Shown in pieces: positions 28,489 to 38,411 of a stretch of 64,000 bases of DNA. The notes under the pieces are model-generated. The model was not told the origin of the DNA. It was given only the letters and a program-made list of their open reading frames with translations, and made no database searches. How positions within the stretch are numbered: position 1 is the stretch's first letter; every line of letters begins with the position of its first letter. A program made the position numbers and the translations under genes. Source of the stretch: Myxococcales bacterium (GTDB lineage: Bacteria > Myxococcota > Bradymonadia > UBA7976 > UBA1532); NCBI GenBank assembly GCA_020633515.1, contig JACKDM010000002.1, positions 1 through 64,000 of the forward strand. The letters are read 5' to 3'.

Positions 28489-29655
28489 ATGTTTCGCCTC
28501 GCTACCTCGCGCCCGGTCGCCGTGCTGATGATCACCAGCGCGGTGGCGTTGTTCGGGTTGCTCTCCTATCGGCAGCTCGGGCTCGAGCTGATGCCCGATC
28601 TGGCGTATCCGACGCTGACCATTCGCACCGCTTACGAGGGCGCGGCGCCCGAGGAGGTGGAGACCGAGATCACGCGGCCGGTGGAGAGCCGGGTGGGTAC
28701 GGTCGAGGCGTTGGTGGGGATGCAGTCGAGCAGTCGGGCCGGGCTGTCGGAGATCGTGCTCGAGTTCGATTGGGATACCGATATGGATCGGGCCGCTCAG
28801 CGGGTGCGCGAGCGGTTGGGGCAGATGGAGCCGCCGCGGGGGGCGGAGCCGCCGTTGTTGCTGCGGTACGATCCGGCGCTGGTGCCGGTGATGCGGTTGG
28901 GGCTGTCGGGTTCACTGCCGCTGACGACGCTGCGGGCCTACGCGGAGGAGGAGCTGTCGCCGGAGCTGGCGAAGATCGAGGGCGTGGCCGCCGTGCGCGT
29001 GGTGGGGGGGCTGGAGCGGGAGATCCATATCCGGCTGCGGCCGGAGGCGATCTCGGCGCGGGGGCTGTCGGTGGCGGCGGTGGCGAGTCGGTTGCAGCAG
29101 GCGAACGTGAACCTGGCGGGGGGGACGCTGAAGGAGGGCACGGTCGAGTTCATGGTGCGGACGCTGGCGGAGCTGCGGAGCGTGGAGGATCTGCGGCGGA
29201 CGGTGGTGTACGACCGGGATGGGATCCTGCTGCGGCTGGGCGATGTGGCGGAGGTGGTGGAGACGACGCGCGAGCGGAAGTCGGTGGTGCGGGTGGATGG
29301 GCAGGAGGGGGTGCGGGTCGATGTGTTCCGGCAGGCGGACGCGAACATCGTGGAGGTGTGCGATCGGGTGCGGGCCGCGGTGTTCGGGTCGGCGGCGCAG
29401 CAGGCGTTCGTGGCGGAGATGGGGGCGGCGGGGGCGGCGGGGCGTGGTGAGGTCGGGGGGGTGAGGTCGAAGGGTGAGGGTCGGGGCGGTGAGGGGGTGA
29501 GGGCCTGGTGGGGATGCGGCGAAGGCCGGTGGGGATGGGGCGAAGGCCGGGGGGTATGGGGCGCAGGCCGGTGGGGATGGGGCGACGGCCGGTGGGGACG
29601 GGGCGAGGGCGGGGGCCGACGGTTCGAGTGCGGCGGGTGGAGACGGCGCAGGTGA
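28489..29655 (+). CDS. RND efflux transporter, N-terminal part (frame-interrupted)
   Basis: This frame encodes the first membrane helix (RPVAVLMITSAVALFGLLSY) and the first periplasmic porter half of an RND-family transporter (HAE1/CusA-like), up to about residue 310 (RQADANIVEVCDRVRAAVFG). It then runs into Gly/Trp/Arg-rich sequence and stops at 29653. The rest of the transporter continues in the next frame from 29501 onward. The complete pump would use the proton gradient to export substrates, but no membrane-fusion or outer-membrane partner gene lies nearby. ATG 28489 gives the normal RND N-terminus. Either the gene is split by a real frameshift, or one base is wrong near 29500. Confidence 0.8.
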   Translation: MFRLATSRPVAVLMITSAVALFGLLSYRQLGLELMPDLAYPTLTIRTAYEGAAPEEVETEITRPVESRVGTVEALVGMQSSSRAGLSEIVLEFDWDTDMDRAAQRVRERLGQMEPPRGAEPPLLLRYDPALVPVMRLGLSGSLPLTTLRAYAEEELSPELAKIEGVAAVRVVGGLEREIHIRLRPEAISARGLSVAAVASRLQQANVNLAGGTLKEGTVEFMVRTLAELRSVEDLRRTVVYDRDGILLRLGDVAEVVETTRERKSVVRVDGQEGVRVDVFRQADANIVEVCDRVRAAVFGSAAQQAFVAEMGAAGAAGRGEVGGVRSKGEGRGGEGVRAWWGCGEGRWGWGEGRGVWGAGRWGWGDGRWGRGEGGGRRFECGGWRRRR

Positions 29656-29758
29656 TGGGGAGAAAGCCGGCACGGACGGGGAGAAGGCGGGCAAGGACGG
29701 GGAGAAGGCGGGCCAGGACGGGGAGAAGGCGGGCAAGGACGGGGAGAAGGCGGGCAAG
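29507..29758. repeat. 21-bp tandem repeats inside the RND gene
   Basis: Two blocks of 21-bp units occur. The first, about five copies from 29507, reads close to GGTGGGGATGGGGCGAAGGC. The second, five copies at 29654-29758, reads close to GACGGGGAGAAGGCGGGCAA. In the frame of the C-terminal part they encode heptapeptides (GGDGAKA and DGEKAGK). The block sits where a short periplasmic loop is expected in other RND proteins and adds about 90 residues. Confidence 0.85.
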
Positions 29759-29785
29759 GCGGGGCCGGGCGGGGGCGGCGGGCGG

Positions 29786-32251
29786 ATGGAGACGATCCGG
29801 CGCCGGCAGATGACCGACTTCATCGCCTATCGGCTCCCCGAGGGCAGCCGGATCGCGGCGCTCGGTGACCAGTCGGTCTTCATCCGGGCGGCGCTCGAAG
29901 AGGTGCAGAGCGCGGCGGCGGTCGGCGGGCTGCTCGCGGTGCTGATCCTCTATCTCTTCCTGCGGTCGGGGTATTCGACGCTCATCATCGCGCTCGCGAT
30001 CCCGCTCAGCATCGCGGTGACCTTCGCGCCGCTGCTCGCGTTCGGGGTGACGCTCAACATCATGTCGCTCGGCGGGCTCGCGCTCGGGGTGGGCATGCTC
30101 GTCGACAACTCGGTGGTGGTGCTCGAGAGCATCTTCCGCTGCCGGGAGGAAGGCGACGATGTGGTCACGTCGGCGGTGCGGGGCACGCAGGAGGTGGGCG
30201 GGGCGGTGATCGCGTCGACCCTGACGACGGTGGCGGTCTTCTTCCCGATCGTCTTCGTCGAGGGCGTCGCCGGGCAGGTCTTCGGTGATCTCGCGCTCGC
30301 GGTGGTGTGCTCGCTGCTCGCCTCGCTCTTCGTCGCGCTCTTCGTGGTGCCGATGCTCGCGTCGCGCAACTTCGCGCTGCCCGACACCGCGGGCGACGTG
30401 GTCGACCCGGAGACGCCGCGGCGGCCGTGGGTGGCGCTGCGGGCGCTGCCGCGGTGGTGGGCGCGGCGGCGGCAGGGGTGGGGGGCGCGGCTGTTGATGC
30501 CGATCGTGTTGCCGTACGCGCTCTTGCAGACGGTCTTCGAGCTGCTCGGCAACCTGATCGTGGCGCTCGCGTTCGCGATCGGCGGGCCGGTGGTGCTGGT
30601 GTTCCGGTTGCTGCGCAAGGTGGTGGCGCTGTTGTTCTGGCCGGCGGCGCGCGCGGTCGAGCTGGGCATGGACGGGCTCAAGGCGGTGTATCGGCGGGTG
30701 CTCGCGGTCTCGCTGCGGGCGCCGCTGCTGGTGATGCTCGCGCTCGCGGGGCTCGGGGTCGTGGCGTGGCTGGCGGCGAGCCGGCTCGGGGCGGAGCTGA
30801 TCCCGGATGTGCGGCAGGGGGTGCTGGTCGCCGAGGTGACGCTGCCGGTGGGCACGCCGCTCGACGAGACGGCGCGGCGGATCGCGCGGCTGGAGCAGGC
30901 GCTCGCGAGCTCGCCGCTGATCGAGCGGGTCGAGGCGTTCATCGGGGAGCCGGAGCAGGGCGAGGACGACGCGGGTGAGCGGGGGCCGCATACGGCGGCG
31001 CTGACGGTGCAGCTCACGGCGGGTGACGATCCGGTCGCGCACGAGGCGGCGGCGATGGCGGTGATCCGCCGAGCGGTGGGCGAGATGCCCGACGCGACGC
31101 TGGAGCTGTCGCGGCCGGCGCTGTTCAGCCTGCGGGCGCCGATCCGGGTGGTGATCCTCGGGCAGAACCTGCCGCTGCTCGGCACGGCGAGCGCGCGGGT
31201 CGAGGCGGCGATGGCGGCGCTGCCGTCGCTCTCCGACGTGCAGAGCAGCGTGCGGCCGGGTTACCCCGAGCTGCAGATCCGCTTCGATCGGCTGCGGCTG
31301 GCGGCGATGGGGCTCGACCCGCGCTCGGTCGCCGAGCAGCTCCGGGCGCGGATCGATGGGGAGGTGGCGACCGAGCTGCGCGGGCAGGAGCAGCCGATCG
31401 ACGTGCGGGTGCGGCTCGATCCGACGCGGGTGGACAGCCGCGCCGAGCTGGCGGCGATGGTGATCAACCCCGGCGGCGAGATCCCGATCCCGCTCGAGGC
31501 GGTCGCCGAGATCATCACCGGCGAGGGGCCGGCGGAGATCCGGCGGGTCGATGGGCAGCGGGCGGCGGTGCTGACGGCGCAGGTGGGCGCCTTCGACCTC
31601 GCGGGGGCGTCGCGGGGGATCGACGCGGCGCTCGATCGGGTGGCGCTGCCGGCGGGCTTCGACACAAGGCTGCAAGGGCAGGATGAGGAGATGGAGCGCA
31701 GCCTGCAGAGCCTGGGCTTTGCCTTGCTGCTCGCGATCTTCCTCGTCTACGTGGTGATGGCGAGCCAGTTCGAGAGCCTGCGGGCGCCGCTGGTGATCAT
31801 GGGGAGCCTGCCGCTCGCGGCGATCGGGGTGCTGCTGGTGCTCGGGGTGGTGCGGCTGTCGCTGTCGGTGGTGGTCTTCGTGGGGCTGATCACGCTGGCG
31901 GGCATCGTGGTCAACAACGCGATCGTGCTCGTCGACTACGCGCGGCAGCTCCGGCGGCGGGGGCTCGGGGTCGACGAGGCGCTGATCGAGGCGGGGCTCG
32001 CGCGGCTGCGGCCGATCCTGATGACGACGCTGACGACGGTGCTCGGGCTGGTGCCGCTCGCGCTCGACACCGGCGACGGCGCGGAGCTGCGGCGGCCGAT
32101 CGCGATCACGCTGATCGCGGGGTTGGTCTTCTCGACGGGGCTGACGCTGGTGGTGATCCCGGTGCTGTACCGCTGGGTGGTGGGCGAGCGGATCGACCGC
32201 GGCGGCGAGGACGCGCCGGCGGGGGAGCCGGTGACGTCGGCGCCGGCCTGA
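29786..32251 (+). CDS. RND efflux transporter, C-terminal part (frame-interrupted)
   Basis: This 821-residue part carries the remaining RND transporter: the end of the first porter half (FIAYRLPEGSRIAALGDQ), helices 2-6 with the conserved GMLVDNSVVVLE segment, the second porter domain, and the last helices (GLITLAGIVVNNAIVLVDYA). The middle cytoplasmic loop is unusually long, Arg/Trp-rich and hydrophobic. The frame is open from 29501, so the ATG at 29786 is only a convenient marker and not a likely natural start. Together with 28489-29655 it would form a pump of about 1250 residues, longer than the usual 1020-1050 because of the repeat insert. Confidence 0.85.
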   Translation: METIRRRQMTDFIAYRLPEGSRIAALGDQSVFIRAALEEVQSAAAVGGLLAVLILYLFLRSGYSTLIIALAIPLSIAVTFAPLLAFGVTLNIMSLGGLALGVGMLVDNSVVVLESIFRCREEGDDVVTSAVRGTQEVGGAVIASTLTTVAVFFPIVFVEGVAGQVFGDLALAVVCSLLASLFVALFVVPMLASRNFALPDTAGDVVDPETPRRPWVALRALPRWWARRRQGWGARLLMPIVLPYALLQTVFELLGNLIVALAFAIGGPVVLVFRLLRKVVALLFWPAARAVELGMDGLKAVYRRVLAVSLRAPLLVMLALAGLGVVAWLAASRLGAELIPDVRQGVLVAEVTLPVGTPLDETARRIARLEQALASSPLIERVEAFIGEPEQGEDDAGERGPHTAALTVQLTAGDDPVAHEAAAMAVIRRAVGEMPDATLELSRPALFSLRAPIRVVILGQNLPLLGTASARVEAAMAALPSLSDVQSSVRPGYPELQIRFDRLRLAAMGLDPRSVAEQLRARIDGEVATELRGQEQPIDVRVRLDPTRVDSRAELAAMVINPGGEIPIPLEAVAEIITGEGPAEIRRVDGQRAAVLTAQVGAFDLAGASRGIDAALDRVALPAGFDTRLQGQDEEMERSLQSLGFALLLAIFLVYVVMASQFESLRAPLVIMGSLPLAAIGVLLVLGVVRLSLSVVVFVGLITLAGIVVNNAIVLVDYARQLRRRGLGVDEALIEAGLARLRPILMTTLTTVLGLVPLALDTGDGAELRRPIAITLIAGLVFSTGLTLVVIPVLYRWVVGERIDRGGEDAPAGEPVTSAPA

Positions 32252-32294
32252 ATCGCAGCGCGACCGGCGCGACGCGCCGGGGGAGGGGAGTGAC

Positions 32295-34842
32295 GTGGTC
32301 GAGCTGCCGCGTTCGATGCGCGCGCGCCTGCCCGATGAGTTGCCGGTCGAGGGCTCCGCGGCGCTCGACGCCGCGCGGGCCGCGGCGCTCGACGCCGCCG
32401 CGCGAGGCCGCCGCGCTCGACGCGGCGCGCGCGCGCGGACGGTGAGCGATCCGCCGCCGTGGAGCGCGCCGCCGTCCGCGCCGCCGCGCTCGCCGATCCC
32501 GCCGCTGCGCTCGCGGCCTGGGGTGAGGTGCACCGCCTCGACCCCGAGCACCCCGCCGCGCTCGCCGCGCTCGCTGCCGCCCACCGCGCCGCCGGGCGCT
32601 GGGAGCCGTTCTTGTACGGCGCCCGCCGCGCGCTCGCCCGCACCGGCGACCTCGACCGCCGCCGGGCGCTGCTGCGCGCGATCGCCGAGGTCGAAGGCGG
32701 CCCCTGCGAGCGCTTCGAGGCGGCGATCGAGGCGTGGACCGAGCTCACGCTGCTCGCGCCGACCGATCCGGCGGCGCTCGACGGGCTCGAGCGGCTCTAT
32801 GCGGCGACCGGCCGCCACGCCGCGCTCGACGCGCTCCTCGCCCGCCGGGTGCAGCTCGCCGACGCGGCGCTCGACCCCGACGCGGCGCGCGCGCTGATCC
32901 GCCGCCGGGCGCGGCTCGCCGAAGAGGCGCTCGGCGACCCGGCCGCCGCGCTCGACCGCTGGCGTGAGCTCGCGGGCCGGGTGAGCCTGCCGGGCAGCGC
33001 GGCGGGGCCGCCGACCGACGCGGCCAATCGCGTGGACGTCTCACCGACCACCCGCGCGTCGCATCGACCCGATCCGGCGAGCGCGGTCGAGCGCCTGCCC
33101 ACCGCCGCCGAAGACCGGGCCCAGCGCGCCGCGCATCCACCCGACCCGGCGAGCGAGGTCGAGCGGCTGCTCACCGCCGCCGATGACGGGGCCGAGCGCG
33201 CCGCGCATCGATCCGACCCGGCGAGCGAGGTCGAGCGGCTGCTCACCGCCGCCGATGACGGGGCCGAGCGCGCCGCGCATCGATCCGACCCGGCGAGCGA
33301 GGTCGAGCGGCTGCTCACCGCGACCGAAGACTGGCCCGCGCTCGCCGCGCACCTCGACGCCGAGGTCGAGCGCGCCGAGGCTGCTGCGCGCCGGGCTGCA
33401 TCGCCGCCGCGCTCGCCTCTTCGCCGGCCCGCTCGCCGATCCGGCCCGCGCGCTCGCCGCCTGGAACGCGGTGCTCGCCGAGCTCGGCGCCGTGCCGCCC
33501 GCCGACCGCGAGGCGCTGACCGCGCTCGGCGCGCTCCATCGCGCTCGCGGCGACCGGCCGGCGACCCTCGCGGCGCTGCAGCTCCTCGTCGCCGCGACGC
33601 CGCCGGCCGAGCGCGTCGAGGCGCTCGTCGCGCTCGCCCGCCACCTCGACGACACGCCCGGCGCCGCGGCCGAGGCGCTCGCGACCTGGGAGGCGGCGCG
33701 CGCGCTGCGCCCGGATCACCCGGTGGTCGTCGAGGCGCTGATCACCCGCCATGCCGACGCCGGCCGCGCCGACGCGGCGATCGCGCTCCTCCGCGAGCGG
33801 CTGCGCCGCGCCGACGACCCGCTCCCCGATCTGCGCCGCCTCGCCGCGCTTCAGCGCGAGGCGGGCCCGCGTGACGCCAGCGTCGAGACCGAGCGCGAGA
33901 TCCTGGCGATCGCGCCCGCCGATCCCGCGGCGTTGGCGAACGTCGCCGAATGGCTCGCCGCCGGCCGCCGCTGGCCGGAGCTGATCACCCTGCACCGCGC
34001 CGCGCGCTCGCCGCCGATCCCGCCGCCGACACGCGCCACCGCGTCGCGATCGCCGCGGTGCAGCTCGATCACCTCGCCGCGCCCGACGAGGCGTTCGCGA
34101 CCCTCGCCGCCGGCCCCGACGCGGGCTGGCGCGACCCCGGCGTGCTCGACCTCGCCCATCGGGCGGTCGCCGCGAGCGCCGACGGCCTCGGGCTGCTCAC
34201 CGCGCTCGCCCCGGCGCCCGGCCCCGCGGCCGAGGGCTTCGATCCGGCGCCGATGCTGGCGGGCGTCGGCCCGCGGGCTGCGCTCGGCGCTCGCCGCGTC
34301 GCCCGCGTCCGGGCTCGGCGGCGCTCGCCGCGTCGCCCGACGCTCGATCCGACGCGATCCGCCGGACCGCGCCTCGCCGCCGCCGTCGCGCTCGCCGACC
34401 GCCTCGGCCTCGCGCTGCCCCCCGCCGCGCTCTTGAAGCTCAGGGCGTGGCACGAGGCGCATGGCGACGCCGAGCGCGCGAACGCGCGTGGCGCGCGTGC
34501 CTCGCCGATCGCAGGGGCGCTCACGATCCGCGCGCGTGGCTCGGTATCGCGCGCCACCTCGCCGGGCGGGAAGGGCTGCTCACCGTGCACCTGCACGCGA
34601 TGGCCGGCATGTCGCTGCCGCGCCCGCTCCGCGCCGAAGCGCTGCGCCGCCTCGCCGCGCTGCACCGCCGCCGTGGCGCCGAGGCCGAGGCCGCCGCCGC
34701 GCTCGCTCGCGCCGCCGCGCTCACCCGCCGGCGCTGGCCGCGGGTGCTGTGGGCGCTCCTGCTCGTCGCGGTGCTCCTGCTGCTCGCGGCGATCGGGTAC
34801 GACCTCACCCGGGTGCATGGCATCCGGCTGCCCTGGGATTGA
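32295..34842 (+). pseudogene. TPR-like membrane protein gene broken by several frameshifts
   Basis: A strong GGGAGGGGAG site precedes GTG 32295. Coding-like sequence then continues to 34842 but moves between all three frames, with changes near 32398, 32430, 33380, 34010 and 34470. Pieced together it encodes Ala/Leu/Arg-rich helical repeats of TPR type (ALADPAAALAAWGEVHRLDP, later PARALAAWNAVLAELG) and ends in one C-terminal membrane helix (VLWALLLVAVLLLLAAIGYD). The role may be a membrane scaffold. Shifts in stretches such as GCGCGCGCGCGC suggest sequencing error, but true decay is possible. Confidence 0.6.
33071..33325. repeat. 72-bp tandem repeats in the TPR-like gene
   Basis: Copies start at 33071, 33143, 33215 and 33287 (the last partial). 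Each encodes 24 residues beginning DPASEVERLLTAADDG. Copies two and three are nearly identical at DNA level, which shows recent duplication; the first has diverged. Confidence 0.9.
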
Positions 34843-34937
34843 CTCCCCGCCGCTGTCATCAACTGTAGCCGGCTGTCGTCCCCTCTCGGGCCGCGCGCGG
34901 GCATGGTGGGCGCATCACCCCGCACCGGAGCCCGCCC

Positions 34938-37124
34938 ATGTCACGCCTCGCCCCCGCGCTCGCCGCCGCGCTCGCGCTCGCCGCGCCCGCCGCCGCCCAC
35001 GCGCTCAGCCGCACCGTGCACGTCGCCTGGAGCGTCACCAACCTCCACGACGAGCGCGTCCTCATGCACGTCTACGGCCCGCACACCCCCTGGCCCGCCG
35101 AGCACGAGATCCCGCAAGCCGACCTCGAGCTCGGCCCCGGCGTCGGCATCGACGGCGAAGCGGTCGACTTCGCCCGCGACCGCGTCGCCTTCTTCCTCGA
35201 CCCCGGCGAGACCCGCGCGCTCGACTTCGCCGAGCGCATCACCAGCGGCCACACCTGGCACTACCGCGCGACCCTCTACACCCTCCCCGCGCCCGGCGTC
35301 ACCCCCCGCGCCCTCGCGAGCCACGACTGGAAGGCCCGCGTCAACCTCAGCGGCGTCGACAAGTGCCGCATGGTCTGGCGCATCGACCCCGCGCAGCGCC
35401 TCCTCGCCAGCCACAGCGCCGCCGACGAGCCCGATCCCGCCACCATCACCCGCGACCTCGCCCAGACCCTCATCCCCGGCTACGACCTCGCCGCCGCGCT
35501 CCTCGCCAACGACCCCCACGCCTTCCTCGAAGCCGCCGCCTTCGAGGTGCTCTACGCCAGCCTCGACCTCGTCTTCCCCGAGCTCGGCACCCTCGCCGCC
35601 CTCGCCGTCGAAGGCGTCGAGGCGCTCATCAAGTCCAACCCCGGCCGCTGCGTCACCCACCTCGTCGTGCGCCCGCCCCTCGAAGACCACCGCCAGAACC
35701 TCCCCGGCCTCACCCTCCGCGGCGGCTTCGGCGGCGCCGGCTACAGCTTCGCCGGCGACTTCAACGGCGACGGCTACCCCGACATCGCCACCGCCGACGG
35801 CGGCCGGATCCACATCGGCAGCTCCCGCGACCGCTTCGACTGGCGCGAAGAGACCTTCGACGGCCCGACCGGCTGGGGCAGCGCCGGCTACACCTTCGCC
35901 GGGGACTTCGACGGCGACGGGCAGGACGACATCGCGAGCGCCGACGGCGGCCGGATCTACCTGCGCAGCCGCGCCACCGCCTTCGCGCCGGTCATGCACC
36001 CGGTCACCGCGCGCTGGGGCGCCGCCGGCTACACCCGCGTCGCCGACGTCGACGGCGACGGCCGCGACGACATCGTCAGCGCCCACGGCGGCCTCGTCTT
36101 CGTCAAGCGCGCCCGCGGCGACCGCTTCGACTCGCAGGAGTGGCCCGTCGACGGCCGCTGGGGATCGGCCGGCTACACCTTCATCGGCGACTTCGACGGC
36201 GACGGCCGCGACGACATCGCGAGCGCCAACGGCGGCACCGTCTACGTCAAGCTCAGCCGCGGCGAGCGCTTCGACAGCCAGGCGTGGCCCGTCACCGGGC
36301 GCTGGGGATCGGCGGGGTACACCTTCGTCGGCGACTTCGACGGCGACGGCCGCAGCGACCTCGCGAGCGCGCGCGGCGGCGAGGTCTACCTCATGCGCTC
36401 GACCGGCGCCGGCTTCCGCGTCGAGACCTGGGCCACGTCCGCCACCTGGGGCGCGGCCGAATACACCCGCGTCGGCGACTTCGACGGCGACGGCCGCGAC
36501 GACCTCATGAGCGCCCGCGGCGGCGTCGTCTCCATGCGCCTCTCGACCGGCCAGGGCTTCGTCACCGAAGAGTGGACCGTGCCCGACCAGTGGGGCGACG
36601 CCGGCTACACCTGGATCGCCGACTTCGACCAGGACGGCCGCGACGACATCGCCACCGCCGCCGAGGTGCAGGTCTTCATCCGCCGCTCGAACGGCGCGAG
36701 CTTCGGCTTCGACGCCCGCGAGCCCGCCCGCCACGCCGACGGCCGCGCCAACATCGCCCCCGGCCGCGCCGTCCGCGCCTCGTCGATCGCCCCCGCCGCC
36801 GTGCCCGCCCGCGCGATCGACGGCCGCCGCGACGGCCCCCCGGCGGCCACCCTCGCCGAGCCCGCGCCCTGGATCGAGCTCGACCTCGGCGCCGCGCTCG
36901 CGCTCGGCGACCTCCGCGTCGACGCCCCCGCCGGCCGCAGCCTCGCCGGCGTCGTCGCCGAGCTCTCCACCGCCCCCTGCGAAGCCCCCCACGTCGTCGC
37001 CGCCGCCCCGCTCGCCGGCGGCACCACCGCGCGCGAGCTCCCCGGCGTCGGCCGCTACCTCTGCCTGCGCCGCCCCGCCGGCGGCGCGCTCCAGATCGCC
37101 GAGATCGAGGTCTGGCCCCGCTGA
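34938..37124 (+). CDS. secreted FG-GAP repeat protein with discoidin-like C-terminus
   Basis: A 728-residue secreted protein with a signal peptide (about 1-22, cut after AAAHA). Residues 23-260 are a unique domain. About 268-620 hold seven FG-GAP/VCBS repeats of roughly 45-50 residues, each starting like WGSAGYTFAGDFDGDGRDDI and carrying a DxDxDG calcium-binding loop, which predicts a beta-propeller. The final 120 residues (NIAPGRAVRASSIAPAAVPA, later IAEIEVWP) fit an F5/8 type C (discoidin) carbohydrate-binding fold. It is probably an extracellular glycan- or surface-binding protein. Confidence 0.85.
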   Translation: MSRLAPALAAALALAAPAAAHALSRTVHVAWSVTNLHDERVLMHVYGPHTPWPAEHEIPQADLELGPGVGIDGEAVDFARDRVAFFLDPGETRALDFAERITSGHTWHYRATLYTLPAPGVTPRALASHDWKARVNLSGVDKCRMVWRIDPAQRLLASHSAADEPDPATITRDLAQTLIPGYDLAAALLANDPHAFLEAAAFEVLYASLDLVFPELGTLAALAVEGVEALIKSNPGRCVTHLVVRPPLEDHRQNLPGLTLRGGFGGAGYSFAGDFNGDGYPDIATADGGRIHIGSSRDRFDWREETFDGPTGWGSAGYTFAGDFDGDGQDDIASADGGRIYLRSRATAFAPVMHPVTARWGAAGYTRVADVDGDGRDDIVSAHGGLVFVKRARGDRFDSQEWPVDGRWGSAGYTFIGDFDGDGRDDIASANGGTVYVKLSRGERFDSQAWPVTGRWGSAGYTFVGDFDGDGRSDLASARGGEVYLMRSTGAGFRVETWATSATWGAAEYTRVGDFDGDGRDDLMSARGGVVSMRLSTGQGFVTEEWTVPDQWGDAGYTWIADFDQDGRDDIATAAEVQVFIRRSNGASFGFDAREPARHADGRANIAPGRAVRASSIAPAAVPARAIDGRRDGPPAATLAEPAPWIELDLGAALALGDLRVDAPAGRSLAGVVAELSTAPCEAPHVVAAAPLAGGTTARELPGVGRYLCLRRPAGGALQIAEIEVWPR

Positions 37125-37194
37125 CCGCCATCGGTCGACCTGCCGATCGAGCCGCGGTTGAAGGGGCGCGACGGCGTCGGGCATCCTCCGCCCC

Positions 37195-38352
37195 ATGCGC
37201 CGACCCTGGCTCGCGCTCCTGCTCGCGTCCCTGCCTGCCTCGGCCCGCGCCGACGACCTCGTCGTGCGCCTCGACCCCGCCATCGCCGCCCGCTGCCCCC
37301 CGCCCGCCGAGATCACCGCCCGCTGGCGCCTCGCGACCTCACCGCCGCTCGACGGCCGCGCCGCGCAGCTCACCATCACCCTCGACGGCGACACCCTGCG
37401 CGGCCGCCTCGCGCTCTCGCTCCCCGGCCAGCGCGCCGAGCGCCGCATCGACGCCGAGCGCGACGGCTGCGACCCGCTCGTCGACGCGCTGATCACCGCT
37501 GGCGTGCTGCTCGGGCTGCCGGTGCCGCTCCCGGGCGCGCGCGTCGAAGCGCCGCCGCGCCGCCGCTGGCCGCCGAGCGCCGCCGCCCCCGCGAAGCCGC
37601 CGAGCGTGAAGCCCGCGACGCCGCCGCCCGCGCCGCCGCCGAGCGCCGCCGCCCGAGCGTGACGCCGCCGCGCCGGCCGCCGCCGCGCCGCCGCCGCCGA
37701 GCGTGAAGCCGCCGCCGAGCGGCCGCCGCCGCCGCCCGCGAAGCCGCTGCCGAGCGTCGCGCTGCGCCGAGCGCGAAGCGCGCCGAGCGTGAAGCCGCTG
37801 CGAGCGTCGCGCCGCCGCCCGCGAAGCCGCCGCCGCGAGCCTGCCGCCCGCCACCACCGCCCCCCGCCACCGACCGCCCCCGCTCGCCCTCGCGCTCGCC
37901 CTCCGCGCCGACGCCGGCGCCACCCCCGACCCCATCGCCGCCATCGAGCTCCGCGCCACCGGCACCGCCCCCCTCGCGCTCGGCGCCGCGCTCCAGATCG
38001 GCCACATGTTCGAAGCCCCCCTCGCCGCCGGCCGCGCCGCCGCCGAACGCTACGCCGCGCTCGCGCTCGCCTGCTGGCGCCCCGCGCCCTTCGACCTCTG
38101 CCTCGCCGCCCGCGCCGGCGTCGTCGTGCTCCGCCCCGCCGGCCTCGACGGCGACCCCACCTCCGCGCTCGACCTCGCCCTCGGCGCCCGCGCCGGCGTC
38201 CGCCTCCCCCTCACCCCGCGCTCGCCATCACCCTCGACGCCGAGCTCCAAGCCCCCCTCCCCCCCCTCCGCCTCACCGTCGACGACACCCCCGCCTGGAC
38301 CGCCTCGCCCCTCGCCCCCGGCGCCGGCCTCGCGATCGAGTGGCGCCCGTGA
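37195..38352 (+). pseudogene. secreted Pro-rich protein with barrel-like C-terminus, frame-interrupted
   Basis: The 5' frame (37195-37662) gives a signal peptide (cut near SARADD) and a 95-residue domain with two Cys residues. Then follows a low-complexity Pro/Ala/Arg region rich in repeats of CGAGCGTGAAGCCGCC, where the frame changes. The C-terminal 150 residues, read in one frame to about 38220 and in another to 38352, show alternating hydrophobic patterns (LALGAALQIGHMF, LALGARAGVRLPL) as in small outer-membrane proteins. It ends 59 bases before the ECF sigma gene, so it may be cotranscribed or regulated separately. Confidence 0.5.
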
Positions 38353-38376
38353 CGCCGCGCAAAAGCGACGCCCCCG

Positions 38377-38405
38377 TGACGGAATCCCCGCCGACCCCGC
38401 AATAC
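38377..38405 (+). promoter_or_regulatory. ECF-type promoter of the sigma gene (copy 1 of shared motif)
   Basis: TGACGGA at 38377-38383, 15 bases, then GCAATAC at 38399-38405. A second site with the same words and spacing lies at 42156-42184. AAAAG precedes both by 11-16 bases. The predicted transcript start is at or next to the GTG at 38412, so the message may be leaderless. Confidence 0.6.
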
Positions 38406-38411
38406 CCTCCC

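Noticed and set aside
27252..29450. A plus-strand frame crossing the TIGR02300 and RND genes
   Set aside because: The Val/Phe/Asp runs are the reverse complement of the acidic tail of TIGR02300, and the rest is out of frame with the RND gene.
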